NCBI RefSeq assembly: GCF_003668875.1
Contig: NZ_RAWM01000046.1
Location: 1 to 60,067 of the forward strand
From: Corallococcus interemptor
Lineage (GTDB): Bacteria > Myxococcota > Myxococcia > Myxococcales > Myxococcaceae
Length of the DNA: 60,067 nt
Direction: 5' to 3'
Shown here piece after piece: positions 6,933 through 15,332 of this stretch (positions are counted from its first letter, which is position 1; each line of letters opens with the position of its first letter). Made by a program: the position numbers and the translations under genes. The notes beneath the pieces were generated by a model. It saw nothing but the letters and a program-made list of their open reading frames with translations, ran no database searches and was not told where the DNA came from.

Positions 6933-9530
6933 ATGGCCACGCGGAAGAAGACACAGGCGGCGCAGACGGAGGAGGCGGCGGCGGAGGAGACGCCCAAGAA
7001 GGCGGCTGCGAAGAAGCCGGCGGCGAAGAAGGCGGCCAAGAAGAAGACGGCGGCCAAGAAGGTCGCCGCCAAGAAGAAGACGGCGGCCCGCCGCCGTGGC
7101 GCGGACGCCGACGAGCTCCCCACCGTGGACGCGGACGCGGACGCCGAGGAGGAAGTGCCCGAGCGCCGTGGCAAGGGCCCGCACTACCTGGTCGTGGTGG
7201 AGTCTCCCGCCAAGGCGAAGACCATCAAGAAGTACCTGGGCTCCGGCTACACGGTGAAGGCGTCCGTGGGGCACGTGAAGGATCTGCCCAAGAGCAAGAT
7301 TGGCGTCGACGTCGAGGACGACTTCAAGCCCGAGTACACGGTCATCAAGGGCAAGGAGAAGGTCCTCAACGAGCTCAAGAAGATGGCCAAGACGGTGGAC
7401 CGCGTCTTCCTGGCGACGGACCCCGACCGCGAGGGCGAGGCCATCGCCTGGCACATCAAGGAGGAGCTGGGTCACCCGGACTCGCTCCGCGTGACGTTCA
7501 ACGAGATCACTAAGCGCGCCGTGCAGGAAGCCATCGCGCAGCCGCGTGAGCTCAACCAGGACAACTACGACTCGCAGCAGACCCGCCGCATCCTGGACCG
7601 GCTCGTCGGCTATCAAATCTCGCCGCTGCTCTGGAAGAAGATCCGCCGGGGCCTGTCCGCCGGCCGCGTGCAGTCCGTGGCGGTGCGCCTGATTGTGGAG
7701 CGCGAGGCGGAGATCAAGGCCTTCCAGCCCGAGGAGTACTGGACGCTGGACGCGCTGGTGCAGGGCCCGCAGGGGCCGCCGCCCTTCAAGGCGAAGCTGT
7801 CCCGCGTGGACGGCAAGAAGGTGGAGCTCAAGGACCGCGCCACCACGGACGGGCTCGTCGCGGAGCTGAAGGACGCCTCCTTCACCGTGGCGAAGGTGGA
7901 CCGCAAGGAGCGCCGCCGCAACGCGCCCGCGCCCTTCATCACCTCCAAGCTCCAGCAGGAGGCGGCGAACCGGCTGCACTTCACCGCCAAGAAGACGATG
8001 ACGCTGGCGCAGAAGCTGTACGAAGGCGTGCCGCTGGGGGAAGAGGGCCAGACGGCGCTCATCACGTACATGCGTACGGACTCCACGCGTCTGTCCGACG
8101 ACGCCGTGACGCAGGTGCGCGAGTTCATCGGGCAGAAGTACGGCGCGGACTACCTGCCCGCGGAGCCCATGGTCTACAAGAGCCGCAAGAGCGCCCAGGA
8201 CGCGCACGAGGCCATCCGGCCCACGTCCCTGGAGTACCCGCCCGAGCGCGTGCGTCCCTTCTTCGACGCCATGGACGAGCTGGACATGTTCCGGCTCTAC
8301 GAGCTCATCTGGAACCGCTTCGTCGCGTGCCAGATGAAGCCCGCCGTCTATGATCAGACGGCCGCGGACATCACCGCGGGCCGCGCCACCTTCCGCGCGT
8401 CCGGCAGCACGCTGAAGTTCCCCGGCTACCTGGGCGTCTACGGCTCCGGCCTCACGCCGGAGGAAGAGGCCGCGGCGGAGAAGGCCAAGGCCGCCGGTGA
8501 AGAGGCCGCGGAGGACGCGGTGGGCGAACTGCCGCCGCTCAACGAGGGCGAGACGCTCACGCTGGACAAGCTGCTCAACGAACAGCACTTCACCCAGCCG
8601 CCCCCGCGCTTCAGCGAGGCCACGCTGGTGAAGGAGCTGGAGGAGCGCGGCATCGGGCGTCCGTCCACGTACGCGGCCATCCTCTCCAACATCCAGGACA
8701 AGAAGTACGTGGAGAAGCTGGAGAGCCGCTTCCGTCCCACCGACCTGGGGCAGATGACCAACGAGATGCTGGTCAAGCACTTCCCCCACGAGATGGACAT
8801 CGCCTTCACCGCCAGCATGGAGGAGAAGCTGGATCAGATCTCCGACGGCGGCACGTCCTGGAAGACGGTGCTGCACGACTTCTACGGCCCCTTCAAGGAG
8901 ACCCTGGAGAAGGCCGAAGCGGAGATGCGCGACGTCAAGCGCGAGGAGATCAAGACCGACATCGCCTGCGAGAAGTGCGGCAACCCGTTCGTCATCAAGT
9001 TCGGGAAGATGGGCCACTTCCTCGCCTGCTCGAACTACCCCGACTGCAAGAACACCAAGGACTTCAAGCGGGACGCCGAGGGCAAGATCGTCATCGTGGA
9101 GGAGGAGACCACGGACGAGAAGTGCGAGAAGTGCGGCAAGCCCATGGTGATCAAGCGCGGCCGGTTCGGGCGCTTCATGGCGTGCTCGGGCTACCCGGAC
9201 TGCAAGACGTCCAAGCCCATCTCCATTGGCGTCAACTGCCCGGAGTGCAAGGTGGGCTACCTCACCGAGCGCCGCAGCGGCCGCGGGAAGATCTTCTTCG
9301 GCTGCAACCGGTACCCGGACTGCAAGTTCGCCGCGTGGGACCGGCCGCTCGCGGAAGCCTGCCCGCAGTGCGCGTCGCCCTACCTCCTGCAGAAGTTCTC
9401 CAAGCGGGACGGCGCCTACATCGCCTGCCCCAATAAGGAATGCGACTACCGCCGCGAGGTGGTGGAGCCCGCCATTCCGGGGGCTTCGGCGGAGGGCGCG
9501 CCTGCTCCCACGCCCACCGTGGAAGCCTGA
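6933..9530 (+). CDS. topA: DNA topoisomerase I with Lys/Ala-rich N-terminal extension
   Basis: The protein has 865 residues. Residues 1 to about 57 are a Lys/Ala-rich tail of histone-H1 character, absent from typical TopA. The Toprim domain starts at LVVVESPAKAKTIKKYLG, the catalytic tyrosine is in ITYMRTDSTRLS (about Y379), and four C-terminal zinc-finger modules of Topo I type (about 675-850) carry CEKCG, CEKCG, CPEC and CPQC. It relaxes negative supercoils. The start follows the strong SD GGTAGGAGA. The tail may increase DNA binding on a large GC-rich chromosome. Confidence 0.97.
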   Translation: MATRKKTQAAQTEEAAAEETPKKAAAKKPAAKKAAKKKTAAKKVAAKKKTAARRRGADADELPTVDADADAEEEVPERRGKGPHYLVVVESPAKAKTIKKYLGSGYTVKASVGHVKDLPKSKIGVDVEDDFKPEYTVIKGKEKVLNELKKMAKTVDRVFLATDPDREGEAIAWHIKEELGHPDSLRVTFNEITKRAVQEAIAQPRELNQDNYDSQQTRRILDRLVGYQISPLLWKKIRRGLSAGRVQSVAVRLIVEREAEIKAFQPEEYWTLDALVQGPQGPPPFKAKLSRVDGKKVELKDRATTDGLVAELKDASFTVAKVDRKERRRNAPAPFITSKLQQEAANRLHFTAKKTMTLAQKLYEGVPLGEEGQTALITYMRTDSTRLSDDAVTQVREFIGQKYGADYLPAEPMVYKSRKSAQDAHEAIRPTSLEYPPERVRPFFDAMDELDMFRLYELIWNRFVACQMKPAVYDQTAADITAGRATFRASGSTLKFPGYLGVYGSGLTPEEEAAAEKAKAAGEEAAEDAVGELPPLNEGETLTLDKLLNEQHFTQPPPRFSEATLVKELEERGIGRPSTYAAILSNIQDKKYVEKLESRFRPTDLGQMTNEMLVKHFPHEMDIAFTASMEEKLDQISDGGTSWKTVLHDFYGPFKETLEKAEAEMRDVKREEIKTDIACEKCGNPFVIKFGKMGHFLACSNYPDCKNTKDFKRDAEGKIVIVEEETTDEKCEKCGKPMVIKRGRFGRFMACSGYPDCKTSKPISIGVNCPECKVGYLTERRSGRGKIFFGCNRYPDCKFAAWDRPLAEACPQCASPYLLQKFSKRDGAYIACPNKECDYRREVVEPAIPGASAEGAPAPTPTVEA

Positions 9531-9548
9531 GGGGAAAGCCCAGTCATT

Positions 9549-9574
9549 CCAGGGGGGTAGGCCCGGCCCCCTGG
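9549..9574 (+). terminator. Hairpin after topA
   Basis: An 8-bp perfect stem CCAGGGGG/CCCCCTGG with a 10-base loop lies 18 bases past the topA stop and just before the promoter of the next operon. No T-tract follows. It probably separates the two units. Confidence 0.4.
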
Positions 9575-9575
9575 C

Positions 9576-9605
9576 TTGACACCCTCGCGGGCGAAGTCCT
9601 AGAAG
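9576..9605 (+). promoter_or_regulatory. Strong sigma-70-like promoter for the TolQ/TolR cluster
   Basis: A perfect TTGACA (9576-9581) is followed after 18 bases by TAGAAG (9600-9605). Predicted transcription starts near 9612, leaving an untranslated leader of about 80 bases before the ATG at 9693. Confidence 0.55.
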
Positions 9606-9692
9606 TCCGGATTGCTCCCGGCCCGCCAGCATGCCTCCTGCCCGTTTCGCGGCAGGGGTGCGCGCGGGGGTAGCGAAAGGACGCGGTCCGCG

Positions 9693-10448
9693 ATGAATCC
9701 CTCCCTGAACGAGTTGCTGCGCGTAGTGGTGGCCGAGGCCGCCCCCGCAGCGGCGGGCCACGCTTCTTCCGGAGGCCTTGGGGACTTCATCGTCGGCGCG
9801 TTCAAGGCCGGCGGTCCGTTCATGTACGTGAACCTGTTCTGGCTGGCCGCGTCGCTGGCTGTCATCGGCGAGCGCGCGGTGACGCTGCTCTACCGCTACC
9901 GCCTCAACGCGACGGCGTTCATCGAGCAGGTCCACAAGATGGTGCGCAGCGGCAACCTGGACCGCGCGGTGAAGTTCTGCGGCATGGCGCCGCGCTCGCC
10001 GCTGGCCCGCGTCATCCGCGCGGGGCTCATCAACGCGAACCGCGGTGAATTGGAAGTCGCCAAGGCGGTGGAGGAGGCGCTGGCGGAGTACACGCCGCAC
10101 GTCTCGCGCCGGGTGCAGTGGCTGTGGTCGCTCGCGAACATCGCGACGCTGGTGGGCCTGGTCGGCACCATCGTGGGCCTCATCGGCACCTTCCGCGCGC
10201 TGGGCAACGTGCCGGCGGAGCAGAAGCAGGCGCTGCTCTCCAACGGCATCTCGGAGGCCATGTACAACACGGGCTTCGGCCTCTCCATCGCGGTGCTCTG
10301 CATCGTGTCGCACCTGTTCTTCAGCAACTACGCCAAGAACATGGTGGAGCTGGTGGAGCTCAACGCGCTGAAGCTGGAGAACCTGCTGTCGCGCCGGGGC
10401 TCGCTGGAAGTCGTCCCCGCGGACCCGGACGTCCGCGCCGCTTCGTAG
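9693..10448 (+). CDS. MotA/TolQ/ExbB-family proton channel protein
   Basis: The 251-residue inner-membrane protein starts at ATG (MNPSLNELL); the upstream in-frame extension lacks an SD and is low-complexity. It has three membrane segments, about 43-63, 144-168 and 188-214. The family core TLVGLVGTIVGLIGTF and the segment EAMYNTGFGLSIAV are intact. With the two ExbD/TolR proteins downstream it should form a proton-driven motor complex. The one TolQ plus two TolR gene order is also known from the AglRQS gliding motor of Myxococcus and from some TonB systems; the partner cannot be told from this locus. Confidence 0.92.
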   Translation: MNPSLNELLRVVVAEAAPAAAGHASSGGLGDFIVGAFKAGGPFMYVNLFWLAASLAVIGERAVTLLYRYRLNATAFIEQVHKMVRSGNLDRAVKFCGMAPRSPLARVIRAGLINANRGELEVAKAVEEALAEYTPHVSRRVQWLWSLANIATLVGLVGTIVGLIGTFRALGNVPAEQKQALLSNGISEAMYNTGFGLSIAVLCIVSHLFFSNYAKNMVELVELNALKLENLLSRRGSLEVVPADPDVRAAS

Positions 10449-10461
10449 TGGTGGCCCCGCC

Positions 10462-10986
10462 ATGGCGTTCCACTACTCACGCCGGAAGCTGAAGCCGAGG
10501 GAAGAGGAGGAGGCGGGCGAGCTGAACATCGTCCCGTACCTCGACATCCTCATGAACCTCATCATCTTCATGCTGCTCTCCATCACGGGGCTCACCGCGT
10601 TTGGCGCGCTCAACGTGAACGCGCCCAGCTATGGCGCCAGCGTGGGGGCAGGGGGCGACGCGGACGCGCCCAAGCTGAACCTGTCCGTGCTCATCTCCCA
10701 GAAGGGCCTCTTCATCCGGGGCAACAGCGCGGAGCTCCCCGCCACGGAAGCCGGGGCGCCCACGGTGCCCGTGCGCAAGGACGGGACGCAGGACTTCGCG
10801 GCGCTGAACGCCCAGGTGGTGAAGCTCAAGGCCGCCTTCCCTCAGGAGACGAAGGTCATCGTCGCGGCGGATCCGGACATCCCCTACGAGTCGCTGATCC
10901 AGACGATGGACGCCCTGCGTGAGACGACGGGCACCGCCGCCGAGCGCAAGCTGCTCTTCCCCGACGTCACCCTGGGCGTCCTCTAG
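10462..10986 (+). CDS. ExbD/TolR-family protein, first copy
   Basis: This 174-residue protein has a cytoplasmic N terminus, one membrane helix (about 25-45) and a periplasmic domain. The essential membrane aspartate is present as D28 in VPYLDILMNLIIFM, so it can take part in proton transfer. The C-terminal half contains a TolR-like periplasmic fold with VIVAADPDIPYESLIQTMDA. The gene begins 13 bases after the TolQ-like gene and ends 2 bases before the second copy. Confidence 0.92.
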   Translation: MAFHYSRRKLKPREEEEAGELNIVPYLDILMNLIIFMLLSITGLTAFGALNVNAPSYGASVGAGGDADAPKLNLSVLISQKGLFIRGNSAELPATEAGAPTVPVRKDGTQDFAALNAQVVKLKAAFPQETKVIVAADPDIPYESLIQTMDALRETTGTAAERKLLFPDVTLGVL

Positions 10987-10988
10987 CC

Positions 10989-11564
10989 ATGTCCGAATCC
11001 GCGCCCCTGTCCGCCGAGGAAGCCGATCAGCTCGCGCGCATGCGCTACCGCCGGGCGCTCGCGCGCAAGAAGCGCAAGGAGCGCGAGGCCGCCAGCGAGG
11101 TGAAGGAGCTCAACATCACCGCGATGATGGACATGATGACCATCATCCTGGTGTTCCTCCTGAAGTCCTTCGCGTCGTCTTCCGCGGCCATCACCGCGTC
11201 GGAAGACGTCCGGCCGCCGGTGTCCTCCACGCGCGCCACGCCCAAGGACACGGTGGCCGTCACCATCACCCCCAGGTTCATCCTGGTGGGGGACAAAGAG
11301 GTGGTGCGGCTGGAGAACGGCCGCATCCCGCAGAACCAGCTCCAGGGACGCCTGGTGCTGGGGTTGGATCAGCGGCTGAAGAAGGAAGTGGAGAAGCTCA
11401 AGCTGATCGCCTCACGCAACCCGGCGGCGCCGTTCACCCATGAGCTGTCGGTCATCGCGGACAAGATGGTCCCGTATGATCTGCTGCTCACGGTGCTCTA
11501 CACGGCGGGCGAGAACGAGCTGCAGAACTACCGCTTCATCGTGCTCCAGCGCGACTCGGAGTAG
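10989..11564 (+). CDS. ExbD/TolR-family protein, second copy
   Basis: This 191-residue protein has a basic cytoplasmic leader (residues 17-35, many Arg and Lys) and one membrane helix (about 44-63). The conserved aspartate D48 is present in ITAMMDMMTIILVFLL, so both TolR-like subunits retain it. The periplasmic part ends with VPYDLLLTVLYTAGENELQN. It is divergent from the first copy rather than a recent duplicate, which suggests a heteromeric motor. Confidence 0.92.
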   Translation: MSESAPLSAEEADQLARMRYRRALARKKRKEREAASEVKELNITAMMDMMTIILVFLLKSFASSSAAITASEDVRPPVSSTRATPKDTVAVTITPRFILVGDKEVVRLENGRIPQNQLQGRLVLGLDQRLKKEVEKLKLIASRNPAAPFTHELSVIADKMVPYDLLLTVLYTAGENELQNYRFIVLQRDSE

Positions 11565-11579
11565 CCGCCGGACACACGA

Positions 11580-11610
11580 CTCCCCCGCGCGGGATGGACG
11601 CACGGGGGAG
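11580..11610. terminator. Hairpin between convergent genes, possible two-way terminator
   Basis: A perfect 8-bp stem CTCCCCCG/CGGGGGAG with a 15-base loop sits between the stop of the second TolR gene (11564) and the stop of the DksA-like gene (11627). No clear T-tract is present on either side. Confidence 0.45.
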
Positions 11611-11626
11611 CGCTGGCACGGCTTCG

Positions 11627-12019
11627 CTAGAGGGACAGGCTGCCCACGTGGCGCGCGGCCTCCCGCGTCTCCTGCTCATGGATGGCGGCGTCCTCCTCGC
11701 AGCGGATGGCGAAGGGCATGGCCTCCAGCCGGTCCAGCGAGATTTCGTTGCCGCAGTCCACGCACTCGCCAAAGACGTCGTTGTCCATGCGGCTCAACGC
11801 CGCGTCGATGAGCATGATCTCCCGGCGTTGCGCTTCAATCAGCGTGGAGAGCGTGTAGTCCGCCAGCTCTGCCTGCGCCTGCTCCTCGTACTCGGGATCG
11901 CGCTCCTGATCCTTCAGCGCGGCCAGCTCGCGGCGGGCGCCCGCCTGGGCGGTCTCGGTCGTCCTTCGACGCTCCTGCAGCAGGCTGCGGATCTTCAACA
12001 AGTCGTTGGCTCGGCTCAT
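11627..12019 (-). CDS. DksA/TraR-type zinc-finger protein with altered fourth ligand
   Basis: This 130-residue protein has a coiled-coil N terminus and a C-terminal zinc finger. The ATG follows GGGAG at a normal distance. The finger reads GECVDCGNEIS then IRCEED: C86, C89 and C107 are kept, but the fourth Cys of the usual CxxC is D110. DksA-type proteins enter the secondary channel of RNA polymerase and modulate promoters with (p)ppGpp. At this length it is a DksA-like paralogue rather than a short TraR. Metal binding may be CCCD or lost. Confidence 0.85.
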   Translation of the reverse strand: MSRANDLLKIRSLLQERRRTTETAQAGARRELAALKDQERDPEYEEQAQAELADYTLSTLIEAQRREIMLIDAALSRMDNDVFGECVDCGNEISLDRLEAMPFAIRCEEDAAIHEQETREAARHVGSLSL

Positions 12020-12248
12020 GGCTGCGTCACTCCCATCCCAGATTCGCGGTTGAAGGGCGCTCGCCCGGACGCTTCCCGTCCCGAGCGAAGACCGCGAGAA
12101 ACCTAGGGTTGGATCCCAGGTGGGGAAACCTCACCTCCCATTCCGCCCGCATGGTGGGACGCAGGGCAGGCGGGCGGACGTGAAAGGGCGGGGCCTCTCT
12201 GCTAACAGGGCCCTTTGGGGCCCCGGTATGGGGGGCCCGGAGGCATGC
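12020..12248. other. Divergent regulatory gap between the DksA-like gene and trmFO
   Basis: This 229-base gap contains two hairpins. One at 12118-12136 (AGGTGGGG, AAA loop, CCTCACCT, with one G-T pair) is followed by a GGGCCC/GGGCCC repeat at about 12207-12223 just before the trmFO ribosome site. No convincing -35/-10 pair was found for either gene. Confidence 0.4.
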
Positions 12249-13613
12249 ATGTCGGACGTGAAGCAGCAGCGGGTGACGGTGATTGGTGGCGGCCTGGCGG
12301 GGACGGAGTGCGCGTATCAGCTGGCGCGGCGTGGCGTGCCGGTGGTGCTGCGGGAGATGAAGCCGCACAAGCGCTCTCCCGCGCACAAGTCGGACACGCT
12401 CGCGGAGCTGGTGTGCAGCAACTCGCTGCGCTCGGACAACCCGGAGAGCGCCATTGGCCTGCTGCACGCGGAGCTGCGCGCGCTGGGTTCGCTGGTGCTC
12501 TCCAGCGCGGACCTGCACCGCGTGCCCGCGGGCGACGCGCTGGCGGTGGAGCGCGAGGGCTTCTCGCGGGAAATCACCACCCGGCTCACCTCCGGCGCGG
12601 GGGTGGAGATTCTGGGCGGCGAGGTGGAGAGGCTGCCGGAGGACGGCGTGGTGGTGGTGGCCACGGGGCCGCTGACGTCGGAGGCGCTCACGGCGGACCT
12701 GGAGCGCCACGTGGGCACGAAGCTCTACTTCTACGACTCCATCGCGCCCATCCTGTCGGGGGACTCCATCGACATGGACATCGCCTTCCGCCAGAGCCGC
12801 TACGGCAAGGGCGGCGGGGATGACTACCTCAACCTGCCCATGACGAAGGACGAGTACTACCGCTTCGTCCACGAGGTGAAGGCGGGCCAGAAGGTCGTTC
12901 CGCACAGCTTCGAGGAACCCAAATACTTCGAAGGGTGTCTGCCCATCGAGGTGATGGCCGAGCGCGGCGACGACACGCTGGCCTACGGGCCCATGAAGCC
13001 CGTGGGGCTGAAGGACCCTCGCACGGGGACGGACCCCTACGCGGTGGTGCAGCTGCGCATGGAGGACCGGGCAGGCACGGCGTGGAACATGGTGGGGTTC
13101 CAGACGCGTCTGACGTGGGGTGAACAGAAGCGCATCTTCAGCACGTGCATCCCGGGTCTCCAGAATGCGGAGTTCCTGCGGATGGGGCAGATCCACCGCA
13201 ACACGTTCATCGACTCGCCCCGCCTCCTGGCGGAGGACCTGTCGTTGAAGACGGAGCGGCGGGTGTTCTTCGCGGGACAGGTGACGGGCGTGGAGGGCTA
13301 CGTGGAGAGCGCGGCGTGCGGCTACATGGTGGCGCTGGCGGTGCACGCGCGGCTGACGGGCACGCCGTTCGCGCCGCCTCCGGCGACGACGGCGCTGGGG
13401 TCGCTGTACCGGCACCTCACCGGCGAAGCGCACCCGCCGGATCACCCGCACCAGCCCACCAACGTCATCTACGGCCTGTTCCCGCCGCTGTCGGGGCGGA
13501 TGAAGAAGGCGGACAAGCGCGCGGCCTACTCGGCGCGGGCGAAGCAGGACCTGGCGGCCTGGCTGCCACTCGCGGGCGTTGTCGCCCAGACGGAAGGACA
13601 GACGAGCGCATGA
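12249..13613 (+). CDS. trmFO: Folate/FAD-dependent tRNA m5U54 methyltransferase TrmFO
   Basis: The 454-residue enzyme starts at ATG after GGAGG, at [15 protein letters not shown]. The FAD-binding [14 protein letters not shown] lies at the N terminus, the family motif [10 protein letters not shown] holds a conserved Cys (C56), and [14 protein letters not shown] holds the second conserved Cys. The C-terminal FINDING of [20 protein letters not shown] is typical of the GidA/TrmFO fold. It makes m5U54 (ribothymidine) in the tRNA T-loop using methylenetetrahydrofolate. Its stop overlaps the next start as ATGA, so the two are translationally coupled. Confidence 0.96.
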   Translation: MSDVKQQRVTVIGGGLAGTECAYQLARRGVPVVLREMKPHKRSPAHKSDTLAELVCSNSLRSDNPESAIGLLHAELRALGSLVLSSADLHRVPAGDALAVEREGFSREITTRLTSGAGVEILGGEVERLPEDGVVVVATGPLTSEALTADLERHVGTKLYFYDSIAPILSGDSIDMDIAFRQSRYGKGGGDDYLNLPMTKDEYYRFVHEVKAGQKVVPHSFEEPKYFEGCLPIEVMAERGDDTLAYGPMKPVGLKDPRTGTDPYAVVQLRMEDRAGTAWNMVGFQTRLTWGEQKRIFSTCIPGLQNAEFLRMGQIHRNTFIDSPRLLAEDLSLKTERRVFFAGQVTGVEGYVESAACGYMVALAVHARLTGTPFAPPPATTALGSLYRHLTGEAHPPDHPHQPTNVIYGLFPPLSGRMKKADKRAAYSARAKQDLAAWLPLAGVVAQTEGQTSA

Positions 13614-15229
13614 AGCGAACCGGGATGGTGGGCCTGGTGGCCCTGCTGGCGGTGTCGGGGTGCAAGAAGGGCGAGGACAACGCCGCGCCCACCCAGCGCA
13701 GCGCCGCGCAGGGGGACACGGTCCGCAGCGCGGCGAAGGGCACGAAGGTGGTGGGCGGACAGGGGCAGCTGCTCGCGGAGGGCCGCGCGGCGGACCTGCG
13801 CCTGTCTCCGGACGGGCAGTTCGCCACGTTCCTGCTCAACGGGCAGAAGCCCCGGCTGGACGGCATCCCGCCGCAGATGCTGGTGGGGTCGCTGCACCTG
13901 GTGCCGGTGGCGGGCGGCAAGGCGCGCGCGCTGGGCGACGGCGTGACGAACGTGCCGGGCAGCCTGCTGTTCTCCCAGGACTCGAAGCACCTGCTCTACG
14001 TGACGGGCTACAACCCGGCCTCGCAGTCCGGTGAGCTGAACGTGCTGTCGCTCACGGACGCGGCCGCGGAGCCGGTGAAGCTGGGCACGGCGGTGAGCTA
14101 CCTGCTGCCGTCCCCGGACGGCGTGCACGTCGCCTTCGTGGACGCGGGCACGCTGAAGCTGGGCAAGCTGCCGCAGGGCCCGTTCCAGGACGTGGCGGGC
14201 GAGGTGAGCACCGCGCAGTTCACGCCGGACGGCAAGACGCTGCTCTTCAAGCGCCGGCTGTCGGCCGCGGGCGGGCTGGCGGCGGTGACGGTGGGCGCCA
14301 GCGAGCCGCCGCGCAAGCTGGCGGATCAGGTGGGCGACTACCAGGTGTCCTCCGACGGCAAGCGCGTGGCCTACCAGGTGCGCAGCGAGGCCGTGCGCGG
14401 GATGTATGACCTGTACCTGGCGGACCTGCCCGCGCTGAAGGGCGCGAAGCTGGCCACGGGGACGAAGAACTTCAGCTTCTCCCCGGATGGGCAGTGGCTG
14501 GCGCGCACGGAGAACGGCAAGCCGGAGCAGCTGGGCGACCTGTACGTGGGCCCGGCTTCCGGAGGCCCGGGGCGCAAGCTGGGCGAGGCGGTGGAGGAGC
14601 TGGCGTTCGCGCCGGACTCCAAGGCGGTGGCCTTCCTGGAGAAGTACGACCAGCCGTCGCGCGCGGGCTTCCTCGTCGTCGCGTCGCTGCCGGACGGCGC
14701 GCCCAAGCGGGTGGGCAGCCTGGTGCCCAACTTCGTGTGGGGCTCGGACAGCCGCTACGTGGCGTTCCTGTCGCGCTTCGTGAAGCCGGTGTTCTCCGTG
14801 GACCTGATGCTGTACGCGCTGGGCCAGGAGAAGGCGGAGAAGGTGCAGGCGGGCGTGTTCGGCTACGGCTTCGCGCCGAAGAACGCCGCGGTGGTGTTCC
14901 GCACCAACTGCATCCGCAACGGCCGCGCGTGTGACTTCAAGGCCGTGGAGCTGAACGAGAAGCAGGCCGAGGCGAAGACGTGGCTGCAGGGCATCTTCAG
15001 CTACAAGATCTCCGAGGACGGCTCTCGCGTGCTCGCGACGTACGCGCGCATGGACTCGGACACCTACGACGTGGCCGTCTACGACGTGAAGTCGGGGGCG
15101 CGCAAGACGCTCGACCAGGGCGTGCAGGTGCCCGTGTACTTCGCGGGCAAGGATGACGCGCGGGCCGTCTACATCATCGGCCAGGGGCAGAACCCCGGCG
15201 TTTACAGCGCCGTCGCCACTCCGCAGTAA
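13610..15229 (+). CDS. Beta-propeller (WD40/TolB-like) lipoprotein
   Basis: This 539-residue protein has a lipoprotein signal with lipobox VSGC at residues 15-18, then a charged spacer and repeated blades of the form [50 protein letters not shown] and [13 protein letters not shown]. These SPDG motifs are those of PD40/TolB-type propellers, usually six or seven blades, that bind protein partners in the periplasm. The start ATG overlaps the trmFO stop by four bases. No function is known; the coupling to a tRNA methylase is probably operon convenience. Confidence 0.85.
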   Translation: MKRTGMVGLVALLAVSGCKKGEDNAAPTQRSAAQGDTVRSAAKGTKVVGGQGQLLAEGRAADLRLSPDGQFATFLLNGQKPRLDGIPPQMLVGSLHLVPVAGGKARALGDGVTNVPGSLLFSQDSKHLLYVTGYNPASQSGELNVLSLTDAAAEPVKLGTAVSYLLPSPDGVHVAFVDAGTLKLGKLPQGPFQDVAGEVSTAQFTPDGKTLLFKRRLSAAGGLAAVTVGASEPPRKLADQVGDYQVSSDGKRVAYQVRSEAVRGMYDLYLADLPALKGAKLATGTKNFSFSPDGQWLARTENGKPEQLGDLYVGPASGGPGRKLGEAVEELAFAPDSKAVAFLEKYDQPSRAGFLVVASLPDGAPKRVGSLVPNFVWGSDSRYVAFLSRFVKPVFSVDLMLYALGQEKAEKVQAGVFGYGFAPKNAAVVFRTNCIRNGRACDFKAVELNEKQAEAKTWLQGIFSYKISEDGSRVLATYARMDSDTYDVAVYDVKSGARKTLDQGVQVPVYFAGKDDARAVYIIGQGQNPGVYSAVATPQ

Positions 15230-15332
15230 CGGGTGACCCAGGGGCGGGAGGGCCTTGCGGCCTTCCTCCCCGGGAGCGGCGTGACGTTGAGGCGTGCACA
15301 CTCGGACGGGGTGTGCTGTCTTCGCGCGCCGC

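Noticed and set aside
6906..10463. 1185-codon open frame on the minus strand opposite topA and the TolQ-like gene
   Set aside because: Composition typical of an antisense shadow; topA is certain on the other strand.
9693..11564. Direct naming of the TolQ/TolR genes as aglR, aglQ and aglS
   Set aside because: Gene order alone fits several paralogous clusters in myxobacteria; the neighbours do not identify which.
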